The notes below the pieces were generated by a model, which worked only from the letters and a program-made list of their open reading frames with translations, searched no databases and had not been told where the DNA came from. Source: an uncultured Bacteroidales bacterium (GTDB lineage: Bacteria > Bacteroidota > Bacteroidia > Bacteroidales > UBA3663). Taken from it: a stretch of DNA of 5,193 bases. This document shows, one piece after another, positions 1 to 4,887 of the stretch. A program made the position numbers and the translations under genes. The DNA lies in NCBI GenBank assembly GCA_905236195.1, contig CAJOOX010000061.1, positions 1 to 5,193 on the forward strand, read 5' to 3'. Within the stretch, counting starts at the first letter, position 1; each line of letters begins with the position of its first letter.

Positions 1-303
1 GAAGCACGCTGCGAAATAGTTCCAAAGCAAGGTGCCGCTCATGTAGAACAATGCCGGCGGCATGCTGCCCGTCGAAATGCCAGCCAGGTTGGCAAAGACG
101 AACATGTACATGACCGTCGTGAAGATGGGCTGGAAGAAAAACCACAGCGGTCCGAAGATGGTCTGCTTGTAGATAGTGACGATGTCTCGCTTGACAAACT
201 GTTTGAAAAGGTCGCGATATCTCCAAACGCCTTTTAAGTCCAAATCCAACCATTTCTTGTGGGGACGAATCACAATGTCCCACTCGTTATTGTTGTTATT
301 CAT
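1..303 (-). CDS. ABC-2 type transporter permease, polysaccharide/O-antigen export (5' part only)
   Basis: This is the N-terminal 101 codons of an inner-membrane permease; the rest lies beyond the left edge. The start is an ATG at 303-301 followed by five Asn codons and the segment EWDIVIRPHKKW. The cytoplasmic N-terminus (about residues 1-48) ends in the signature YKQTIFGPLWFFFQPI (residues 45-60), characteristic of the KpsM/Wzm/TagG family of ABC-2 permeases. A first hydrophobic segment covers about residues 50-73, and a second begins near residue 84 and is cut. Proteins of this family pair with a Wzt/TagH-type ATPase to export undecaprenyl-linked O-antigen, capsule or teichoic-acid chains. 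The ATPase is not visible but would be expected just downstream. No Shine-Dalgarno is seen, which is normal for Bacteroidota. The gene has its own promoter and a leader of about 350 nt. The family call is firm; the exported glycan is unknown. Confidence 0.9.
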   Translation of the reverse strand, partial: MNNNNNEWDIVIRPHKKWLDLDLKGVWRYRDLFKQFVKRDIVTIYKQTIFGPLWFFFQPIFTTVMYMFVFANLAGISTGSMPPALFYMSGTLLWNYFAACF

Positions 304-342
304 ATTCTGTTTGTGATTTTCGTTTTCCAAATATTATGTACC

Positions 343-359
343 AGAAATATTATATTTCT
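343..359. repeat. 17-bp AT-rich palindrome upstream of the permease start
   Basis: AGAAATAT (343-350) and ATATTTCT (352-359) are perfect 8-bp inverted arms around one central base. An outer GTA/TAC pair (338-340 and 362-364) extends the dyad after a 2-base mismatch. It sits about 40 bases before the permease start. It could be an operator or a small RNA hairpin near the translation start, but AT-rich sequence makes such dyads by chance fairly often. Confidence 0.45.
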
Positions 360-434
360 ACTACATATTTTTTACATCCTTCTCAGTTTCCTTCAGGGTA
401 TGATTAATAGCGGATAATTTCTGTTGAGAATAAA

Positions 435-471
435 GCTTCGCTGAAGCCTGTCCCATGCAGGGACGAGCTTC
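435..471 (-). promoter_or_regulatory. Mutually exclusive hairpins in the permease leader
   Basis: GAAGC (443-447) can pair with GCTTC at 467-471, giving a stem that continues through a 2x2 internal loop into GTCCC (450-454) / GGGAC (460-464) around the loop ATGCA. The same GAAGC can instead pair with GCTTC at 435-439 around a 3-base loop, GCT. The two pairings share one strand and cannot form together. In the minus-strand RNA the long hairpin is transcribed first and the competing strand follows, then TTTATTC. This is the geometry of a conformational switch, but no clear U-tract terminator follows, so its regulatory effect is inferred. Confidence 0.4.
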
Positions 472-659
472 TACCACCGCAGATGCGGCCGACTGCTATG
501 GATGTGCGGGACGCCTTGTCCATACGTCAAAATATGTGCGAAAGTTCATTTGGGAAGTCTGAAGATGGATTGAGAAATGACGTTCCAGATTGTTGGTGTT
601 GGTTTCTTCGCCATTCAGCTTATAATCATCTCATCTTGTTGTCATGCACTTTCTACGGG

Positions 660-667
660 CAAAGATA
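660..667 (-). promoter_or_regulatory. Bacteroidota-type promoter (-7 box TATCTTTG) for the permease transcript
   Basis: Read on the minus strand, 667-660 is TATCTTTG, an exact match to the TAnnTTTG box of the primary sigma factor of Bacteroidota, in the typical context TTTGTATCTTTGC. At the usual -33 distance lies a run of T (minus strand, 691-685), a weak form of the TTTG element. Transcription should start near 655-653. This was the only exact TAnnTTTG match in a plausible intergenic setting that I found. Confidence 0.75.
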
Positions 668-684
668 CAAATTTAAATCCAAAT

Positions 685-759
685 AAAAAAACATTTTCAG
701 AAAAAAGTGCCAAAAATACGTGTTTTTCGTAACTTTTTGGCTTTCTTTTCCTGAAAATG
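685..759 (-). terminator. Intrinsic terminator after the PheC-like gene
   Basis: The arms CATTTTCAG (692-700) and CTGAAAATG (751-759) pair perfectly. Inside them, AAAAA-GTGCCAAAAA-type sequence (701-716) pairs imperfectly with TTTTTGGCTTTCTTTT (734-749), and TACG/CGTA (717-720 and 728-731) closes a 7-base loop. On the minus strand the hairpin is followed at once by seven T residues (691-685). It lies about 100 bases after the stop at 862 and ends the upstream transcript. The U-tract runs into the -33 region of the next promoter. Confidence 0.75.
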
Positions 760-861
760 CTTCTAAAAAGGCCCAATTCTCAATCAAATTTGCACGAACA
801 GACTATTCTCCTTCTGATGGTTCATAATACCCAATCTGTTTGAAAAGAAAAAACTCTGCGG

Positions 862-2034
862 TCAGAAGACATAGACCAGGCCATACTTGTCATGCAGTCT
901 GCGTAGCGAACCGTCTGCCTTCATTTTGCGGATTATACTGTTCACCAGCAGTATCAGATCGTCCTGACCTTTCTGCATCAGAACGCCTATTTCACCATGG
1001 GTGAATGGAGTATTCAGCAGGGGAGCTGCCAGAAGCGTGTCGGTATTCACATAATAGGGAGCCTCCGTAATTTCGGTAATCATCACATCGGCATCGCCCC
1101 GGGCTATCAAGGAGGGAATCTCTTCGTTTCGGGGATGGACTATTATACGGGCATGCTTGAGATTCTGATTGGCGAACTTCTCATTGAGACCGCCGGGGTT
1201 CACCATGACACGCACTTCGGGTTTATCAACATCGTCCAGCGAACGGAAGCGGCCGGCATCTGCCGCCCGGCACAAAATGGTCTTGCCATTGCCCAAATAA
1301 CCGTCGCTCATCATCATCGTCTCCTTGCGGGCATCGGTAATGGTGATACCGCCTATGGCCATGTCGAAGAGCTGAGGTTCGGACAAGACATCTTCCGTCA
1401 AAGTGGGCCACGAGGTTTTGACAAACTTCACTTTAACACCCAGACGCGCTGCTATCTCCCGGGCCATCTCGATGCCGAAGCCCCAGTATTCTCCCGTCAC
1501 CGGTTCACAAAATGAGAGCGGACGGTAATCTCCGGTCGTTCCGACATAAAGTGTATCGCGCGACACCACCTGAGCAACCTTGCCGGAGAGGTCCAGATTG
1601 ACATTGATAGTCAGTATATAGATGTCCTGCTGGCCGTTCTCCAGTCCGAAACGCACAGCCTCGCCGAGCAAAGAGTCGGGGTAAAGTCGGGAACTGTCAA
1701 AATAATACCGTCCGGAAAGACTGTCATACCATCCTCCGACATATCCGTCATGATGCAAGGCATGGGTGACAACATCTTCCAACTGTTCGCGTGTATGACT
1801 GTTCTGCGTAGCAGCATAGCTCACCGCGATGCCTTCTGTCTGAAGTTGCATTGTACGGACATCCACTGTAAAACCGTCAGGACAGGTCTGGCCGAGACTC
1901 CATACCTGATCTGCTATCGCTGTAACGTTATCACTGCCAACGGCATGGTCCTCGGTCACTGAACATGTAATCAGAACCGCCATCAAGCAGCAAAGCAAAG
2001 CTGTTAAGATAATTCTATATTTTAATTTGAACAT
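862..2034 (-). CDS. Lipoprotein with PheC-like (cyclohexadienyl dehydratase / solute-binding family 3) domain
   Basis: The 390-residue protein has an N-terminal hydrophobic segment (residues 8-22) ending LITC-S, a plausible lipobox with Cys24, although Thr at -1 is not the usual Gly/Ala/Ser. Residues about 160-388 form a bilobed solute-binding-protein-3 domain: GTTGDYRPLSF (166-176), GFGIEMAREIA, KTSWPTL (206-212), NPGGLNEKFA (279-288), DVMITEITEA (316-325). From memory this follows Pseudomonas PheC closely, including its TSWP and NPGGxNEKF segments, and Glu324 aligns with the Glu proposed as catalytic acid there. PheC converts prephenate to phenylpyruvate and arogenate to phenylalanine in the periplasm; a related amino-acid-binding protein is the alternative. 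Residues about 47-145 (DGFTVDVR, GIAVSYAATQNSH, GGWYDSLSGRYYFDS, AVRFGLENGQQ) form an extra domain I cannot name. The gene starts 64 bases after the phosphatase stop and is probably co-transcribed with it. Confidence 0.8.
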   Translation of the reverse strand: MFKLKYRIILTALLCCLMAVLITCSVTEDHAVGSDNVTAIADQVWSLGQTCPDGFTVDVRTMQLQTEGIAVSYAATQNSHTREQLEDVVTHALHHDGYVGGWYDSLSGRYYFDSSRLYPDSLLGEAVRFGLENGQQDIYILTINVNLDLSGKVAQVVSRDTLYVGTTGDYRPLSFCEPVTGEYWGFGIEMAREIAARLGVKVKFVKTSWPTLTEDVLSEPQLFDMAIGGITITDARKETMMMSDGYLGNGKTILCRAADAGRFRSLDDVDKPEVRVMVNPGGLNEKFANQNLKHARIIVHPRNEEIPSLIARGDADVMITEITEAPYYVNTDTLLAAPLLNTPFTHGEIGVLMQKGQDDLILLVNSIIRKMKADGSLRRLHDKYGLVYVF

Positions 2035-2098
2035 AATCCGGAGTCAGAAAGAATGGCTTTGGAAGACCTGCTACAGATTCAGGTGTGATTTTACCCGC

Positions 2099-2560
2099 TT
2101 ACGGATTTGAAATGCACGAATCTAAAATGCTTTTACAACCTTCCAGCACGTCACGCCACGTTGTCTCGAAGTCATCGGAATACCAAGGGTCGGCCACATC
2201 GCCGGGCCGTCGGGTGAAATCCATGAGTTTCACGATTTTCCCATCAGGATCTCCGCCGCAAATACGCTGCATATTGCGGATATTCCAAGTATCCATACCC
2301 ACCAGCAGATCGAAACGGTCATAGTCGCTGTCACGCATCTGCCGAGCGCTCTTACCCTGACACGAGATGCCGTGTTCGGCCAACTTCCTTCGGGCCGGGG
2401 GATAGACGGGATTGCCGATTTCCTCGGTCGAAGTCGCAGCCGATTCTATATAGAAACTATCTTCCAATCCGGCCTTGCTGACCAGGTCTTTCATCACGAA
2501 CTCAGCCATGGGACTACGGCAGATATTGCCGTGGCATACAAAAAGTATTCTCTTCTTCAT
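2099..2560 (-). CDS. Low-molecular-weight protein-tyrosine phosphatase
   Basis: The complete 153-residue cytoplasmic protein has the usual family length. The P-loop VCHGNICRSPMAEF carries the CX5R signature with nucleophile Cys9 and Arg15, and Ser16 follows as in the family. The general-acid loop is DPWYSDDF with Asp124. The enzyme hydrolyses phosphotyrosine through a cysteinyl-phosphate intermediate. Family members act on BY-kinases in polysaccharide export (Wzb/Etp) or on other phosphoproteins and arsenate; the sequence here does not choose among these. The nearby polysaccharide-export permease lies in a separate transcript, so a link to it is only suggestive. The start ATG (2560-2558) has an AGGAG at 2580-2576, 15 bases away, which is rather far to act as a Shine-Dalgarno. 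The msrC stop is 32 bases upstream and the PheC-like gene follows after 64 bases. Confidence 0.93.
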   Translation of the reverse strand: MKKRILFVCHGNICRSPMAEFVMKDLVSKAGLEDSFYIESAATSTEEIGNPVYPPARRKLAEHGISCQGKSARQMRDSDYDRFDLLVGMDTWNIRNMQRICGGDPDGKIVKLMDFTRRPGDVADPWYSDDFETTWRDVLEGCKSILDSCISNP

Positions 2561-2592
2561 TTAGATGTTTAATCTCTCCTTAAGACATAGCC

Positions 2593-3072
2593 TTAAAGCC
2601 TGACTAACCTGCAGATTTCCTCCAGCCAGCGCCGGTCGGTCTCATCAAACGCAGCCAAGTCACAGCTGTCAATGTCGAGCACAGCCGCGATTTCGCCTCT
2701 GTCAGAAAAAACGGGGACGACGATTTCAGACCGCGAATGGCTGCTGCATGCTATATGGCCGGGAAATTGTTCAACATCAGGAACAATAACTGTGCGGCCC
2801 TCCTTCCAAGCTGTACCACAGACGCCCCGCCCGAAAGCTATACGCATACAAGCCAAAGGACCCTGGAAGGGACCAACTACCAACATGCCATCAACAACCC
2901 GATAGAAACCCGTCCACCAGAAACCCATAGTTTCGTGAATGGCGGCGCAGGTATTGGCCATGACGGCCACCGGGTCGGTTTCATTCTCGATGAGGGCCTG
3001 AATCTGGGCTTTAAGCAACTGGTACTGCTCTGCTTTGGGCAAAGTTTTATCGATATCTATCTGCTCGGCCAT
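2593..3072 (-). CDS. msrC: Free methionine-(R)-sulfoxide reductase (GAF-domain fRMsr)
   Basis: This is a single GAF-domain enzyme that reduces free L-methionine-(R)-sulfoxide in the cytosol, using thioredoxin or a similar donor. The three family cysteines are present in GPLACMRI, GRGVCGTAW and FPGHIACSSHSRSEIVVPVF; they match Cys84, Cys94 and Cys118 of the E. coli enzyme, and the PGHIAC-S-SRSEIVVP block is diagnostic. WWTGFYRV and AVLDIDS are further family blocks. I place the start at ATG 3072-3070 (MAEQIDIDKTLPK, 159 residues, near the family's 160-165). An upstream in-frame TTG at 3093 lies inside the stem of the 3091-3126 hairpin and is unlikely. No promoter is seen between guaD and this gene, so it probably depends on read-through past the hairpin. 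The phosphatase gene starts 32 bases downstream. Confidence 0.93.
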   Translation of the reverse strand: MAEQIDIDKTLPKAEQYQLLKAQIQALIENETDPVAVMANTCAAIHETMGFWWTGFYRVVDGMLVVGPFQGPLACMRIAFGRGVCGTAWKEGRTVIVPDVEQFPGHIACSSHSRSEIVVPVFSDRGEIAAVLDIDSCDLAAFDETDRRWLEEICRLVRL

Positions 3073-3090
3073 ACTTGGAAATAATTTCGA

Positions 3091-3126
3091 CAAACGCCCC
3101 TCTAAAAAAATATGGAGGGGCGTTTG
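3091..3126 (-). terminator. Perfect 12-bp hairpin between guaD and msrC (possible partial terminator)
   Basis: CAAACGCCCCTC (3091-3102) and GAGGGGCGTTTG (3115-3126) are perfect inverted arms around a 12-base loop. The hairpin begins 4 bases after the guaD stop codon. In the minus-strand RNA the seven-U run falls in the loop, and the sequence after the stem (TCGAAATT) is not U-rich, so it is not a textbook terminator. It may attenuate read-through into msrC or protect the 3' end of the upstream mRNA. The msrC ATG follows 18 bases later. Confidence 0.55.
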
Positions 3127-3130
3127 TTAG

Positions 3131-3628
3131 TTAATATTCTGTTTTTGCTGTACTCTGTTCCCAAATATTGAAAGCGCGGATAGCATCCGGGTCGTCAATA
3201 TGGATTTCGGGAATCGAACGATGACCAATCTTCTTAGCTATTTCCCTGTAGATGTCGGCATCGGAGAATCCGATTTTATCGGCATTGTCGTGGGTATTGG
3301 CATAGAAGAGTTTTTCAATACGGGCCCAATAGATAGCTCCGAGACACATCGGACACGGCTCGCAAGACGTATAGACCGTGCACCCTGAGAGGTCGAAGGT
3401 CCCGAGGGCCTTGCATGCCTCACGAATTGTCATTACCTCTGCATGTGCCGTAGGATCGTTGAGGATGGTGACACTATTATGGGATCCGGCCACAATTTTT
3501 CCATCCTTAACAATGACTGCGCCAAAGGGACCACCACCCTTACGGATGCTTTCTTCTGAAAGACGTACGGCTTCAGCCATGAAACGGCGGTCATCGTCAG
3601 TGACAAGCTGAGAACTTTTCTTAAGCAT
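3131..3628 (-). CDS. guaD: Guanine deaminase (CDA-fold nucleoside/base deaminase)
   Basis: The 165-residue cytidine-deaminase-fold enzyme carries the zinc and catalytic motifs THAE-type TAHAEV (His62 ligand, Glu64 proton shuttle) and TSCEPCPMCLGAIYWAR (Cys92 and Cys95 ligands). The long match to Bacillus subtilis GuaD, recalled from memory, covers GGPFGAVIVKDG, NDPTAHAEV, YTSCEPCPMCLGAIYWAR and GFSDADIYREI. It keeps the features linked to guanine use: an Asp after GF (Asp123) and a C-terminal Tyr (Tyr165, ending KTEY) that reaches into the partner subunit's active site. The reaction is guanine to xanthine plus ammonia, in purine salvage or nitrogen release. A tRNA-adenosine deaminase (TadA) is the main alternative but fits the C-terminus less well. 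The gene starts 9 bases after the sodium-pump gene, with no Shine-Dalgarno or promoter, so it should be co-transcribed. Confidence 0.85.
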   Translation of the reverse strand: MLKKSSQLVTDDDRRFMAEAVRLSEESIRKGGGPFGAVIVKDGKIVAGSHNSVTILNDPTAHAEVMTIREACKALGTFDLSGCTVYTSCEPCPMCLGAIYWARIEKLFYANTHDNADKIGFSDADIYREIAKKIGHRSIPEIHIDDPDAIRAFNIWEQSTAKTEY

Positions 3629-3637
3629 CGCAAAAGA

Positions 3638-4882
3638 TTACTGAAGGAACGAAATCAACACGCCTGCAGCAACTGCCGAGCCAATCACACCGGAGATGTT
3701 GGATGACATGCAGAAGTTGAGGATATTGTTCTTGGGGTCATGCTGAAGCGCCAGTTCATTAGCTACTCGGGATGCCATGGGAACGGCCGAAAGGCCGCAG
3801 GCTCCAACAAGCGGATTGATTTTCTTCTTGGAGAAGAGGTTGAAGAGCTTCACCAGAAGAATACCGCCTGCTATGGAGATGGCAAACGCCAGGAAGCCGC
3901 CGACAACGATACCGATGGTCTGCCAGTTGAGGAACGACTCTACCGTCATCGTGGCACCCACACAGAGACCGAGGAAGATGGTAGCCGTGTTCATGATAGC
4001 ATTGGATGCGGCATCGGCAATACGTCCGGTATCGGAACCGATTTCCTTGATGAGGTTACCGAACATCAGCATGCCAATCAGCGAAACGGCCGAAGGAACG
4101 ATGATGGCAACAAGCACAGTTACGAAGATGGGGAAGATAATCTTGGCAGCACGGAGATTCTTGATCTCCTGCTTGTTGGGATAAAGTTTCTCCTGCTGTT
4201 TCATGTTGATGAGGAACTCGTCCTTGGTCATCAGCAACCGGGCCACCAAGGGGATAATCACGGGCACAAGAGCCATGTAGCTGTAGGCTGCGATGGCGAT
4301 GGGGCCGAGAAGATGGGGAGCCAGATGGATGGTGGTATAGATGGCCGTAGGACCGTCGGCGCCACCGATGATGCCGAGAGAAGCAGCCTCCTGTGGTGTG
4401 AAAGCGCCCGAACCGATAGCCACAAGAATGACAGTGAAAATGCCCACCTGGGCAGCAGCGCCGAAGATGGCAAGCTTCAGGTTGCGGAGCATGGGACCGA
4501 AGTCGGTCAGGGCACCCACACCCATGAAGATGATGGGAGGTAGCAGACCGGACTTGATGAGACCATAGTAGAGCATGTTCATGAGACCCATGTCGTGGGC
4601 AATCTCAGGCAGGCCCATGTGATAGACATCAAACTCCTTGCCGTCCATGTGAACAATGCCCATACCGTCGGCCGCATTGACACCCATACCGCCGCCGGGG
4701 AAGTTGGCCAGCAGGATACCGAAGGCAATAGGAATGAGCAGCAGGGGCTCATAGTGCTTCACGATGCCCAGGTAGAGCAGCACGAAGCCCAAAGCGTACA
4801 TTACGAGAAAGAGAGGGTCGGCAGCAATGTTGCTGAACGCCGTCATCTCGTAGAGCTTTTCTAATATATATTGAAAATCCAT
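3638..4882 (-). CDS. oadB: Sodium-translocating decarboxylase beta subunit (OadB/MmdB family)
   Basis: This 414-residue polytopic inner-membrane protein couples decarboxylation of carboxybiotin to Na+ export. Family hallmarks include LLANFPGGG (57-65), GIIGGADGPTAIYTT (170-184) with the key membrane Asp176, AYSYMALVP with Tyr202, NPLVGACGLSAVPMASRV (356-373) with Ser365, and NFCMSSNISGVIGSAVAAGVL near the C-terminus. Asp176, Tyr202 and Ser365 correspond to Asp203, Tyr229 and Ser382 of Klebsiella OadB, residues tied to Na+ and proton movement. The length is slightly below the Klebsiella protein's. The biotin carrier gene ends 5 bases upstream, as expected for one pump operon. The beta subunit cannot distinguish oxaloacetate, methylmalonyl-CoA or glutaconyl-CoA decarboxylase; methylmalonyl-CoA (propionate formation) is the most likely for this lineage. 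The start ATG is at 4882-4880, giving MDFQYILEKLYEM. Confidence 0.95.
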   Translation of the reverse strand: MDFQYILEKLYEMTAFSNIAADPLFLVMYALGFVLLYLGIVKHYEPLLLIPIAFGILLANFPGGGMGVNAADGMGIVHMDGKEFDVYHMGLPEIAHDMGLMNMLYYGLIKSGLLPPIIFMGVGALTDFGPMLRNLKLAIFGAAAQVGIFTVILVAIGSGAFTPQEAASLGIIGGADGPTAIYTTIHLAPHLLGPIAIAAYSYMALVPVIIPLVARLLMTKDEFLINMKQQEKLYPNKQEIKNLRAAKIIFPIFVTVLVAIIVPSAVSLIGMLMFGNLIKEIGSDTGRIADAASNAIMNTATIFLGLCVGATMTVESFLNWQTIGIVVGGFLAFAISIAGGILLVKLFNLFSKKKINPLVGACGLSAVPMASRVANELALQHDPKNNILNFCMSSNISGVIGSAVAAGVLISFLQ

Positions 4883-4887
4883 TTCTA

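Larger units (their letters stand above)
304..659 (-). promoter_or_regulatory. Long structured 5' leader of the permease gene
   Basis: This gene-poor stretch of about 355 bases separates the promoter at 660-667 from the permease ATG at 303. On the minus strand it holds, in order: a 22-codon ORF (614-546, starting MAKKPTP); a 17-codon ORF (549-496, starting MNFRTYF) that overlaps it in an ATGA stop/start; hairpin arms TATGGA/TCCATA (497-502 with 519-524); CCGC/GCGG (477-480 with 485-488); and a long hairpin at 443-471 that competes with one at 435-447. A 31-codon ORF (456-361, ending KETEKDVKNM) follows the first strand of the long hairpin. I do not recognise any of these peptides or match the leader to a known riboswitch class. 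Calling it an attenuator-like leader is inference. It could equally be an unusually long untranslated region or a small RNA gene placed before the permease. Confidence 0.4.

Noticed and set aside
483..686. Plus-strand 67-codon ORF in the intergenic region
   Set aside because: It overlaps the minus-strand promoter, the start of the terminator's U-tract and the leader hairpins. It has no recognisable domain and no plus-strand promoter.
711..718. Second -7-like box (minus strand TATTTTTG)
   Set aside because: It lies within the terminator stem and has no TTTG at -33 distance. The T-rich match is likely by chance.
997..1515. Plus-strand 172-codon ORF opposite the PheC-like gene
   Set aside because: It is antisense to a gene with strong family motifs and has no recognisable domain of its own.
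2066..2084. Small inverted repeat ACCTG/CAGGT in the gap between the phosphatase and the PheC-like gene
   Set aside because: It has only 5 base pairs with a 9-base loop and no U-tract, which is too weak to call a terminator or operator.
3073..3093. Upstream TTG start adding 7 residues to MsrC
   Set aside because: The TTG and its neighbours form the outer base pairs of the 3091-3126 hairpin. The ATG at 3072 gives the usual family length.
3164..3171. Near-match to a -7 promoter box upstream of msrC (minus strand AATATTTG)
   Set aside because: It has a mismatch in the conserved TA and no -33 element at the right distance. It lies inside the guaD coding region.
3740..4543. Plus-strand 267-codon ORF opposite oadB
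   Set aside because: It is antisense to a clearly real membrane protein. Its His/Asp/Glu-rich low-complexity product is what the complement of hydrophobic codons gives.
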